Source: Marinobacter sp. BW6
GTDB taxonomy: Bacteria; Pseudomonadota; Gammaproteobacteria; Pseudomonadales; Oleiphilaceae
Direction of reading: 5' to 3'
Assembly (NCBI RefSeq): GCF_008107725.1
Contig: NZ_VIRN01000064.1
Coordinates: 930,001 to 994,000 of the forward strand
Length of the DNA stretch: 64,000 bases
Shown here: positions 36,944 through 46,424 of the stretch, piece by piece
Numbering within the stretch: the stretch's first letter is position 1
Layout: the number at the start of each line of letters is the position of its first letter
Translations under genes and position numbers: made by a program
The notes under the pieces: model-generated
Told to the model about the DNA's origin: nothing
Databases searched by the model: none
What the model saw: the letters and a program-made list of their open reading frames with translations, nothing else

Positions 36944-37690
36944 ATGTGGCGGATATTACCTGGCGTGGTGCTGGCTGGCCTTTTGTCTACCGTGCATGCG
37001 AGCGACGGGGGCGAACGGATTGTGATCGGGGTTGAGTCCGCGACCAGCGTTACCGATGTGGCTCGCTACCGGCTGACGGAGTATCTGCTTGATCAGGGCT
37101 GCCGGGCCGACCTCAGGTTTAACACCGAAGTCGGAGACTTTGCCCTGGCGTTCTTGTCGGGTATTCCGGCCGGGCGAGCGCCGATTCTGGAGGCGGTTAA
37201 CCGGAATGGACAGCTTCCGGTTCCGGTCTGGGTTACGCGAAGAATGGCCGGTGTGAGGCATATTCGGGACCTGCAGGGTCGTGATCTTGCGACGGTTGCC
37301 GGCAGAGATCTGTTGGGTGCCAGCTTGCCGCTGGCGGAACTGAAAAAACAAGGCTTCATCCCTGCGGCGGAGCAGTTGTACGAAGCGGGAGACTACAGCT
37401 CTGCTCTGGGCTTGCTGCTTCACAACAACACCCACGCGTCGGTTTCAGAGTTGGGGTTTGTGAGGCCGTTTCTGGACGGGAACAACCTGGTGGTGAGCTG
37501 GCAGGGCAAACCGGTAGCCGCAGCAGCCTGGTACCGTCAGGCTGCCTGGAGCCAGGCGGCGTTGGCCTGTGAGCAGGCATTGCTAAGGTTACAGCGGGAA
37601 GATGATTCGCAGATATTCGTCATCTTCCCTGAATGGGTGTTTGGCTTTGCCTTGCCCGAAAGACAGTATTCAGAGGATTCAATGCAATGA
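36944..37690 (+). CDS. PhnD/SBP-like periplasmic protein in the nir operon
   Basis: A 248-residue secreted protein with a signal peptide (MWRILPG...VHA) and a periplasmic binding-protein-like fold of the PhnD/phosphonate type. The marker regions are VTDVARYRLTEYLLDQGC and VWVTRRMAGVRHIRDLQGRDLATVAG. There is no transporter gene next to it. The ATG at 36944 lies one base after the nirF stop; a GTG at 36884 would extend it into nirF. Its end overlaps the norQ start (ATGA). Its ligand and role are unknown. Such proteins can act as sensors or cofactor carriers rather than in uptake. Confidence 0.65.
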   Translation: MWRILPGVVLAGLLSTVHASDGGERIVIGVESATSVTDVARYRLTEYLLDQGCRADLRFNTEVGDFALAFLSGIPAGRAPILEAVNRNGQLPVPVWVTRRMAGVRHIRDLQGRDLATVAGRDLLGASLPLAELKKQGFIPAAEQLYEAGDYSSALGLLLHNNTHASVSELGFVRPFLDGNNLVVSWQGKPVAAAAWYRQAAWSQAALACEQALLRLQREDDSQIFVIFPEWVFGFALPERQYSEDSMQ

Positions 37691-38475
37691 CGTTTTACCA
37701 ATCGGTTGGTAACGAAATAGAGCTGTTTCAGGCGGCGGCAACCAACGGCTTGCCCGTGCTCATCAAAGGGCCTACAGGCTGCGGCAAAACCCGTTTCGTC
37801 CGGTTCATGGCCGAGAAGCTCGGACGGCCAGTGTATACCGTTGCCTGCCATGATGATCTGACCGCCGCCGACCTGGTGGGCCGCCACCTGATCGGACCGG
37901 AGGGTACGTACTGGCAGGATGGACCTTTGACTCGAGCGGTGCGTGAGGGTGGCATCTGCTACCTTGATGAGGTTGTGGAAGCCCGCAAGGACACAACGGT
38001 GGTTCTGCACCCGCTGGCTGATGATCGTCGTGAATTACCGATAGAGCGCACGGGCGAGGTGCTGAAGGCTGCTCCCGGATTTATGCTCGTGGTTTCCTAC
38101 AATCCGGGGTATCAGAGCCTGCTTAAGGGCATGAAGCCCAGTACCCGGCAACGATTTGTCTCGATGAGTTTCGATTACCCGGAAGCCGCTGCCGAACAGA
38201 CCATCGTGATGGAGGAGTCAGGTTGCGATCGGGAGCTGGCGGAGCAACTCGTGAATCTGGCCCGTTCGGTCCGGAACCTGAAAGACCATGATCTGGAAGA
38301 AGCGGCATCAACGCGGTTGCTGATTCACACAGCTCACCTGGTGCGGGCTGGCGTGCCGGTCAGTGAAGCCTGCCGAGCCGGGATGATCGAGCCGTTATCG
38401 GATGACGAAGCAACTGTCAGTGCACTCATGGAGGTGGTCTATGCAGTATTCGGGAGGTCAGACGAAGGCCAGTAG
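37687..38475 (+). CDS. norQ: AAA+ ATPase NorQ/NirQ
   Basis: A 262-residue MoxR-type AAA+ protein of the CbbQ/NirQ/NorQ family. Walker A is GPTGCGKT (28-35), Walker B GGICYLDEV (about 94-102), and an arginine finger region follows KPSTRQRF. With NorD it activates NO reductase, probably by inserting the non-heme iron. Its ATG overlaps the stop of the upstream gene, and the frame extending to 37633 is not used. norD itself lies on the other strand, 1.2 kb away. Confidence 0.92.
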   Translation: MTFYQSVGNEIELFQAAATNGLPVLIKGPTGCGKTRFVRFMAEKLGRPVYTVACHDDLTAADLVGRHLIGPEGTYWQDGPLTRAVREGGICYLDEVVEARKDTTVVLHPLADDRRELPIERTGEVLKAAPGFMLVVSYNPGYQSLLKGMKPSTRQRFVSMSFDYPEAAAEQTIVMEESGCDRELAEQLVNLARSVRNLKDHDLEEAASTRLLIHTAHLVRAGVPVSEACRAGMIEPLSDDEATVSALMEVVYAVFGRSDEGQ

Positions 38476-38815
38476 TGGCGCCGTTGTTCCTGTTGTCTGG
38501 TATCTGTTGAATCTGCTGGCTCTGCCGGCTATCGGATTCGCAGTGCTGGCATGGCTGTACCTGAGTTCCGAACAGGTGCCGGCCTTGCGACGGGCCCATA
38601 CCCGCGCGTCGTTTTATATGTCGATGATCGGCGCAGCGCTGATTTTCTCCGGCGTGGGGGTGTTCTGGCTGCTGTTTGGTAATACCGGCAACTTCTGGAC
38701 TGGCGCCATTGTCTGGGCGATTGTTCTGCACACATCGTTTGTGTTGTGGGGGATGGTTTCGTTGGCTCAGGCGGTTAGTGAAAAACCGCCCTATTTCCCG
38801 CGGCAATTTCTATAG
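38441..38815 (+). CDS. Small membrane protein coupled to norQ
   Basis: A 124-residue protein with three clear hydrophobic segments (about 14-39, 53-77, 84-107). It overlaps the end of norQ by 35 bases and has GGAGG-like bases before its ATG. I do not recognise the family. Its size and place resemble the small unnamed membrane genes next to nirQ in Pseudomonas, but sequence similarity cannot be judged by eye. It converges on norF. Confidence 0.6.
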   Translation: MQYSGGQTKASSGAVVPVVWYLLNLLALPAIGFAVLAWLYLSSEQVPALRRAHTRASFYMSMIGAALIFSGVGVFWLLFGNTGNFWTGAIVWAIVLHTSFVLWGMVSLAQAVSEKPPYFPRQFL

Positions 38816-38849
38816 CCGATAGGCTCGACTCCGGCTGCTGAAGTCGTGG

Positions 38850-39089
38850 TCAACCTGTCCAGTGAGAGACGGCTAATGCTGACACAATGATGGGCGCCCA
38901 TGCCTGGGCGGCGAGGCGCCAACCGGCGGGTGCCTTTCGCATTTCCATGAAATGATCCACCAGCAGAAGCGCCTTTACGATGACCAGTGCGAAAACCAGC
39001 CATAACAGAACGGAAGCATCAGCACCTGTCTGCATGGCAATTACTGGTGCCATGGTGCAAACCATAAGGGCGATATAAACCGCAAACAT
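38850..39089 (-). CDS. norF: NorF-like cytochrome oxidase subunit IV-type protein
   Basis: A 79-residue membrane protein with two to three hydrophobic segments, including VKALLLVDHFMEMRKAP, the short motif typical of NorF/NirP and of subunit IV of heme-copper oxidases. The start at 39089 was chosen because upstream residues overlap norE in another frame and are not membrane-like. It is the last gene of the nor operon. Confidence 0.75.
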   Translation of the reverse strand: MFAVYIALMVCTMAPVIAMQTGADASVLLWLVFALVIVKALLLVDHFMEMRKAPAGWRLAAQAWAPIIVSALAVSHWTG

Positions 39090-39100
39090 CTGCTTTCTCC

Positions 39101-39673
39101 TTACGCCAGAACGTAAAGCATCGGGAACAAAACCAGCCACACCAGATCCACCATGTGCCAGTAGGATGCGCCGGATTCCATACCGTTCATGTCGTCGCCG
39201 TTGTACTCGCCTCTGCTGACCTTCATGGCCAGAACCACCAGGATGATCTGGCCCAGGACAACGTGCATAAAGTGGAAGAAGGTGAGGAAGAAATAGAACA
39301 TGAAGAAGGTGTCGGTGCCCAGGTTGTAACCGTTGCTGTATAGGTCTGCGTACTCCCAGAGCTTGCCGAAGGAGTAAGTGGAGGACGCGGCGATGGCACC
39401 CCAAAGCAGCGGGGTAACGCCAGGCTGGCGATGGCGCAGGCGGTGAACGGCGACGGCGACCAGGTAGCTGGCGGTGATCAGACCGATGGTGTTGATCAGA
39501 CCGGTCCAGGGGTGCAGCACTTGCCGGCCGGCGCTGAAGGTGTCCGGATCCAGGCTGCGGGCGACGCCGAAACCGATGAACAGGATGCCGAATACCGCGA
39601 GTTCCGCAAATATGAAGAACCAGACGGCGAGGTCGCCGGGCAGGTGTCTATGTGTCGGGGCGGATGTTTTCAT
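39101..39673 (-). CDS. norE: NorE, cytochrome oxidase subunit III-like protein
   Basis: A 190-residue five-segment protein with the CoxIII pattern PGDLAVWFFIFAELAVFG near the start, and FHFMHVVLGQIILV and YWHMVDLVWLVLFPMLYV later. NorE/NirO is an accessory protein of NO reductase systems whose exact role is unclear. The ATG at 39673 lies 5 bases after norD; a TTG at 39682 is also possible. Confidence 0.85.
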   Translation of the reverse strand: MKTSAPTHRHLPGDLAVWFFIFAELAVFGILFIGFGVARSLDPDTFSAGRQVLHPWTGLINTIGLITASYLVAVAVHRLRHRQPGVTPLLWGAIAASSTYSFGKLWEYADLYSNGYNLGTDTFFMFYFFLTFFHFMHVVLGQIILVVLAMKVSRGEYNGDDMNGMESGASYWHMVDLVWLVLFPMLYVLA

Positions 39674-39678
39674 CGGTC

Positions 39679-41502
39679 TCAACGAGTCAGGTTCATGTAC
39701 AGTTTGGGCAGTTGGAGCGGCAGCTGTGTCGGGTCTTTGATGACCACAAAATGATTGCTGCCAAAGACATAAGGCAGGTATTCATTGGCGTCGTCGTCAA
39801 TGGTGACACAGAAGGGGGTCAGGCCGGCTTTGTGGGCTTCCTGAACGGCCATTCGGGTGTCTTCCACTCCATAGCGGCCCTCATACAGGTCCAGGTCGTT
39901 GGGTTTGCCGTCGGTGAGCAGGAGCAGGATTTTCTGGTGTTCGTGGCGGCCCTGCAGCATGCGGGTAGCCTGGCGTATGGCAGCGCCCATGCGGGTGTAG
40001 TAGCCCGGTTCGAGCGCCTGGATGCGGCCCCGACTGATATCATTGTAGGGTTCGTCAAAGGACTTGATGTGGTGGAAGCGTACGTGGTCCCGACGGCGTG
40101 AAGAAAAGGCAAAAAGCGCAAAAGGGTCCCGGCTGGCCTGGAGAGCCTCGCTGAGCAACTGGAGGCCGTCCCGGGCAATGTCGATGACCCTCTGGCTGTT
40201 ATTGATGAAGGTATCTGTAGACATGGATATGTCAGCCAGAATCAGACATGCCAGGTCCCGCTGGTTCTGTTTGCAGCGGCGAAACAGTTTCTGGTCGATA
40301 ACGCCGGCGCCACGTCTGTGCTGGACTTCCCGTTCCATGCAGGCGTCCAGATCCAGCTCCTCGCCCTCGGTCTGGCGGCGCTCCCATTGTCGGAGTGGTT
40401 TCAGGGCACTGAACTGGCGGCGCAGTCTCATGGCGGATCTGGACAGGTGGTCCGGGAGTCGCGTGGGCACAGACTCCTTGCTTAGCATTGGCTGCAGGCA
40501 ACAGAATTTTTCCCGGTAGCTCTGGCTACGCCAGTCCCATTCCGGCAGATGGATGCCGGGCCCAAGGTGCAGGTCGTCGTTTTCTTCCGAAGGCAGATCA
40601 AGGTCGAACTTGATTGCTGAGGAGGCTTCGCGCCGGTCCTTGGAGACAGAAATCATGTCCATGTCATCGGCCACGGCGTCGGCATCGTCTTCCTGGGTAT
40701 CGTCGCCGGCCCGGTCTACAGGAATAAACTCGCTCCAGGAGAACAGGTTTTCCAGTCGGAACAGCATCAGGCCCTGATCTTTATCAAATGCATCCACCCG
40801 TTCAGCACGCCGGCGCTTCCGCTTTTTGGCCAGTCCGCCCGGTGTCGAGTTCAGATTGTCATCACCGATGATTTGCCCGGTAACCTTGCCCTGGGCCAGG
40901 GTGGGGTAAAGCCAGATGACAACTGGCCAGGGATCGGACTCAGCCCTTGGCAGATATTCGACGCTGCCCGGATCAATCAGTGCCTGTCGGATTGCCTTCT
41001 CTCGACGGCTTTCGGATGCTGGCAAAGTGGTGTGGTCTGGTCGCCATTGCAGGGTATGGCGCACCAGACGCTGGTAAACCGGCTCCAACCCCGGCCATTT
41101 GGCCAGGAGGGTCTGAACCATGGTCTGGTTGCCAGTCAGCCAGTCGGAATCCGTCAGTTCGCCAAGGGAGGCCAGTGCCGCCAGCCAAAGATAAAGATCC
41201 CGGTTTGTTCGCTTTGAGGGGAACAGTGCGAGCCGTTCTGGCAACCTCAGGCTTTGTTCATCGCGCCAGGCCAGTTCAAATTTCTTGTGGGTGCCGGCCA
41301 GCTTCTGAAGGAAGCGCCGCCGGGTATGAAAATGTCGGGGTTCTGCGGTAACCAGGCTGAGTGCCGGGTCGCCACCGAGCGCCCGGAACAGAACGCCCAG
41401 AGTTCGCGCTTCATCTTTCAGATAAACTGCATGCTCCGGGAACTCCCCCATGGCCTGTCGGGTAATGTATTCGTGCCATTTGAAGCCTACCCACTCTTCC
41501 AT
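39679..41502 (-). CDS. norD: NO reductase activation protein NorD
   Basis: A 607-residue cytoplasmic protein with a C-terminal von Willebrand factor A domain. The metal-ion site shows DISMS (about residue 423) and LLLTDGKPND (about 540). It pairs with the AAA+ protein NorQ to activate the NorCB complex. A lysine/arginine-rich and then acidic stretch (about 225-290) links the two halves. GAGGAG precedes the ATG. Confidence 0.93.
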   Translation of the reverse strand: MEEWVGFKWHEYITRQAMGEFPEHAVYLKDEARTLGVLFRALGGDPALSLVTAEPRHFHTRRRFLQKLAGTHKKFELAWRDEQSLRLPERLALFPSKRTNRDLYLWLAALASLGELTDSDWLTGNQTMVQTLLAKWPGLEPVYQRLVRHTLQWRPDHTTLPASESRREKAIRQALIDPGSVEYLPRAESDPWPVVIWLYPTLAQGKVTGQIIGDDNLNSTPGGLAKKRKRRRAERVDAFDKDQGLMLFRLENLFSWSEFIPVDRAGDDTQEDDADAVADDMDMISVSKDRREASSAIKFDLDLPSEENDDLHLGPGIHLPEWDWRSQSYREKFCCLQPMLSKESVPTRLPDHLSRSAMRLRRQFSALKPLRQWERRQTEGEELDLDACMEREVQHRRGAGVIDQKLFRRCKQNQRDLACLILADISMSTDTFINNSQRVIDIARDGLQLLSEALQASRDPFALFAFSSRRRDHVRFHHIKSFDEPYNDISRGRIQALEPGYYTRMGAAIRQATRMLQGRHEHQKILLLLTDGKPNDLDLYEGRYGVEDTRMAVQEAHKAGLTPFCVTIDDDANEYLPYVFGSNHFVVIKDPTQLPLQLPKLYMNLTR

Positions 41503-41517
41503 TTCAGCTCCTCAGGT

Positions 41518-42468
41518 TCAGGCCTTTTGTTGACGTGATGATGGATCAAGCTGGCGAACCGGAATGAGAACGGTCTGTTTGCCAGGCTCTCCGGGTTCCC
41601 AGCTGAGCAGGGACCCTTCCGGATTGTTCTTCTGCACCTCGCGGCAGGCGCTGACACACTGCAGGCATTGGGTACAGGTGAATTTTGCGCGCTTGTGACT
41701 GCGGGTCGGTAAACGCATGGGGCAGGCTTCATCGCAGGCTCTGGTGCAGTCACGGCACGCAGCGGCCCGTTCGGTATCAAAGGTGACAACCCTGCCTTTA
41801 CCGTTGGTCATCCAGGCAATGCTCTGCACCACTCCGAACGCGCAACCGTATTTGCAGAACAGGTGCCGGGCAAAGAGGAAGTCCAGGGTGAACAGTGAGG
41901 TGGCGACAGCCAGGAAAATGGCGGGGTAAAGTGCCAGGTTGCCGGTGACCAGATCGAGGTATAGCGGTATGGGTGGCAACAGGTAAGACAGCATGGCCAG
42001 GGCCCAGGAGAAGCCGATCAGCCCGCAGACCAGCACCAGGCCGGCCCAGTGAAGTGCCTTGCCCCGTTTGCCTCTGCGTAGCGCCTCATAGAGAGTTGGG
42101 CGGCCCGTGATCCGGGTCATCAAATGGTTGATGGTTTCCACCACTGAAAAGTGTGGGCACAACCAGCCACAGTAAATGCGCCCCCATTTCCAGGCAATCC
42201 AGAGCACCAACGGTACCAGCAGGGTGATGGGGAGTATGAACCAGACAAGGATCTGCCCGGCCACTTCTGCCGGCGAACTCTGGCTAACCCAGGCAAGTTC
42301 GAGATTGAATGACAGGGGAAACCCGAGAAGTACGAAGTGGGTTTCCGTAAGATCGTACCGAAAAATGTTTAGTACCGGCGCAAGCAGAAACAGCCCGAAG
42401 AAAGCGGTGCGTGTCAGCAACCGTTTCTTTTGGAGGGTGTCCTTGTTCGGGAGAGTCTGCTCATGCAC
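41518..42468 (-). CDS. NapH/CcoG-like membrane polyferredoxin in the nor operon
   Basis: A 316-residue protein with four or five membrane segments. It has a YCGWLCPHFS motif (about residue 95), CKYGCAFG near 207 and two C-terminal 4Fe-4S motifs (CRDCTRACDEACP; CTQCLQCVSACRE). The layout is that of NapH, CcoG and the C-terminal part of NosR, which move electrons or help metal insertion. It lies between norB and norD and starts with GTG. I cannot say whether it feeds electrons or aids assembly of NO reductase. Confidence 0.75.
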   Translation of the reverse strand: MHEQTLPNKDTLQKKRLLTRTAFFGLFLLAPVLNIFRYDLTETHFVLLGFPLSFNLELAWVSQSSPAEVAGQILVWFILPITLLVPLVLWIAWKWGRIYCGWLCPHFSVVETINHLMTRITGRPTLYEALRRGKRGKALHWAGLVLVCGLIGFSWALAMLSYLLPPIPLYLDLVTGNLALYPAIFLAVATSLFTLDFLFARHLFCKYGCAFGVVQSIAWMTNGKGRVVTFDTERAAACRDCTRACDEACPMRLPTRSHKRAKFTCTQCLQCVSACREVQKNNPEGSLLSWEPGEPGKQTVLIPVRQLDPSSRQQKA

Positions 42469-42524
42469 GGTGAGTGTCCGTTGAAGTAGGGCAGACCGGA
42501 GCGTTCAGCTCCGGCCTGCGGTTT

Positions 42525-44400
<1,876 letters not shown>

Positions 44401-44452
44401 GGGTCTCTCTCCTTGGTCTTTGTGGAATACCTGACTGCGCTACTAGGATATA

Positions 44453-44475
44453 AAGATGCATCCTAAATGCTGTTG
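44453..44475 (-). promoter_or_regulatory. NsrR-like site in the norC promoter
   Basis: AAGATGCATCCTAAATGC plus the following TGTTG gives one near-perfect NsrR half (AAGATGCAT) and a partial second half (AAATGC). It overlaps three bases of the FNR/DNR box and covers the promoter core, where a repressor would block transcription. Confidence 0.55.
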
Positions 44476-44486
44476 ATGATTATCAA
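44473..44486 (-). promoter_or_regulatory. FNR/DNR box of the norC promoter
   Basis: TTGATGATTATCAA is a perfect TTGAT-N4-ATCAA site. If centred at -41.5 it puts the start of transcription near 44438, with a TATCCT -10 on the minus strand (44445-44450) correctly placed. Confidence 0.88.
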
Positions 44487-44594
44487 GCATGCCCGGATAT
44501 TTCACCATTGCGCCGGGGAGTTACCTCTGGAGGGGTAGGTGGTAAACTGCGCGCCCGGCATGTCCGGATTCGTTTTCTTGCCCACGGAGTGCCA

Positions 44595-45512
44595 ATGGCC
44601 GCCGCATTTGCGCTTTTTTTCAAGCTTATTCCGCTCTATGTAACGGTCGCCCTGGGCTGGGTTGCCGGCCGCTACCTTGAGGCGAGCGGCCGCCACATTG
44701 CCGGCATCATGCTCTATATCGTGACACCGTCCGTGGTGTTTTCCGGGGTTATGGCAGCGCCGCTTTCTCCGGAAGTCATCCTGCTGCCATTTCTGGTATT
44801 CGGAATCTCGTCCGTTCTGGGGATCGTGCAGTTAAGGTTGGCAAATAGGGTGCTTACCGACGGCAGTGCCAACATCATTCCTCTGTGTGTGGGCTCCGGG
44901 AATACCGGGTACTTCGGTGTGCCGGTGGCATTGTTGCTGTTCGGGGAAGAAGGGCTCGGGCTCTACATTGTATGCATGCTGGGCACCACGCTGTTCGAGA
45001 ACTCCGTGGGCTTCTATCTGGCGGCGAGGGGGCGCTACAGCATCAAGGATGCGCTCTGGCGGGTGCTGAAGCTCCCGTCTGTCTATGCCTTCCTGGCGGC
45101 CGTTGCCCTGAATCTGGCGGGTGTTAGGATTCCGGATATCTTCGTGCCACTGTTTGATAACCTGCGCGGTGCCTACAGCATTCTGGGCATGATGATCATC
45201 GGCATGAGCATCACCAGCTTTCGCGGCCTGGCGGGCAATGTCCGATTCACGGCCCTGGCGTTCTTCGGGAAGTTCGTGATCTGGCCACTGGTGGCCATCG
45301 TGTTCTGGTGGCTGGATTCAACCGTGCTGGGGATCTATGAGCCGGCCGTTCACAAGGCCATGTTCCTGATTTCGATCACGCCGATTGCCGCGAACACCGT
45401 GGTTATTGCCACCCTGCTGGATACCTCGCCAAGGCAGGCAGCGGGTACGGTGTTGCTGACCACGCTGTTTGCCCTGGCGTTTATACCGGTGATGATTTCC
45501 CTGGCGTTTTAA
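44595..45512 (+). CDS. AEC family transporter
   Basis: A 305-residue carrier of the auxin efflux carrier family with about ten segments in two halves, and the motifs LGWVAGRYLEASGRHIAGIMLYIVTPSVVFSG and PLCVGSGNTGYFGVPVALLLFG. Members export organic acids or related anions; the substrate here is unknown. The start at 44595 has GGAG six bases upstream. It converges on the metal exporter gene with a 4-base overlap of stops. Confidence 0.82.
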   Translation: MAAAFALFFKLIPLYVTVALGWVAGRYLEASGRHIAGIMLYIVTPSVVFSGVMAAPLSPEVILLPFLVFGISSVLGIVQLRLANRVLTDGSANIIPLCVGSGNTGYFGVPVALLLFGEEGLGLYIVCMLGTTLFENSVGFYLAARGRYSIKDALWRVLKLPSVYAFLAAVALNLAGVRIPDIFVPLFDNLRGAYSILGMMIIGMSITSFRGLAGNVRFTALAFFGKFVIWPLVAIVFWWLDSTVLGIYEPAVHKAMFLISITPIAANTVVIATLLDTSPRQAAGTVLLTTLFALAFIPVMISLAF

Positions 45513-46162
45513 CGATTGTTTGAGATTGCCGCTGTCGGTTCCACTGCGCAGGCTCTGGCCTCGGCCATGTCGCTGCGGGCGTGGCGCATAACGCTGATGC
45601 CGGCGGTGATCGCCAGCGTGCCCATAATTGCGGCGACAATCAGGTCCGGCCAGGCTGTTCCGGTGCCAAATACACCGAGAGCGGCCACCATAACGGCTAT
45701 GTTGCTGATGGCATCGTTCCGGCTGCATAGCCAGACCGAGCGCATATCGGAATCCCCTTCACGGAATTTAAACAGCAGGGCGGCAACGCTCACGTTCGCA
45801 ACAAGGGCCAGCAGGCCGACCGCTCCCATGGTCAGCGGCTCCGGTGTAATACCTGCCTGAACCACCCAGACCGCACGGGCCCAGACCACCAGGCCAAACA
45901 GCGTCATGGTGATCCCCTTGACCATGGCAGCGCGTCCCCGCCAGAGCATACCCATGGAAAGTACAGTCAGGGACAGAATGTAGTTGGCGCTGTCACCAAA
46001 GAAATCGATGGCGTCCGCCATTAGAGAGACCGAGCCGGATGACAGGCTGGCGATGCCTTCCACGACAAACATGGCCAGGTTTACCCACAAGGCAATCCAC
46101 AGCGCTTTGCGAAAGCCCGGGGCCGGGGATTTGGGTTCGGGGGCGGAACAACTGCACGCCAT
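45509..46162 (-). CDS. CDF-type heavy-metal cation exporter
   Basis: A 217-residue six-segment cation diffusion facilitator. The metal site in segment 2 is the DxxxD-type MADAIDFFGDSANY, with a matching SRNDAISN in segment 5. It is short, lacking the usual cytoplasmic C-terminal domain. The N-terminus MACSCSAPEP could bind soft metals. A perfect MerR-family operator lies in its promoter, which suggests control by cadmium, lead or zinc. Confidence 0.82.
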   Translation of the reverse strand: MACSCSAPEPKSPAPGFRKALWIALWVNLAMFVVEGIASLSSGSVSLMADAIDFFGDSANYILSLTVLSMGMLWRGRAAMVKGITMTLFGLVVWARAVWVVQAGITPEPLTMGAVGLLALVANVSVAALLFKFREGDSDMRSVWLCSRNDAISNIAVMVAALGVFGTGTAWPDLIVAAIMGTLAITAGISVMRHARSDMAEARACAVEPTAAISNNR

Positions 46163-46189
46163 AAAGACCTCCTTAGTTCAGATGGTCTT

Positions 46190-46220
46190 ATTGAAAACCC
46201 TGTAGTAACTACAGGGTCAA
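46190..46220 (-). promoter_or_regulatory. MerR-family (CadR/PbrR-type) promoter-operator of the CDF exporter
   Basis: ACCCTGTAGT (46197-46206) and ACTACAGGGT (46208-46217) form a perfect palindrome with one central base. On the minus strand the -35 TTGACC (46215-46220) and -10 TTCAAT (46190-46195) are 19 bases apart. That overlong spacing is the one MerR activators untwist. The sequence matches CadR/PbrR-type operators. Confidence 0.85.
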
Positions 46221-46289
46221 GTCTCTTCGATAATATTTCATGTAGGCAGCGCTCCTGAAACGGCTAAAAAGGCGATTCAAAATTCAGGC

Positions 46290-46386
46290 AGGAGGTTGGC
46301 AAGTGGGTATCGAGTTGTTTCGTCAGTGCTCTCAGTATCGCCATATAAGAACGCTTGACATATACAAAGGAACTGGCCAACCTCCT
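46290..46386. repeat. Spaced 11-bp inverted repeat upstream of feaR
   Basis: AGGAGGTTGGC (46290-46300) recurs as its reverse complement GCCAACCTCCT (46376-46386), 75 bases apart, in the 262-base gap before feaR. It could be a looping operator pair for an AraC-type protein, or chance. No other feature is seen in this gap besides the MerR-type promoter. Confidence 0.35.
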
Positions 46387-46424
46387 TACAAACAATCACA
46401 AAAGCCGATCTCGGTGGGCCAGTT

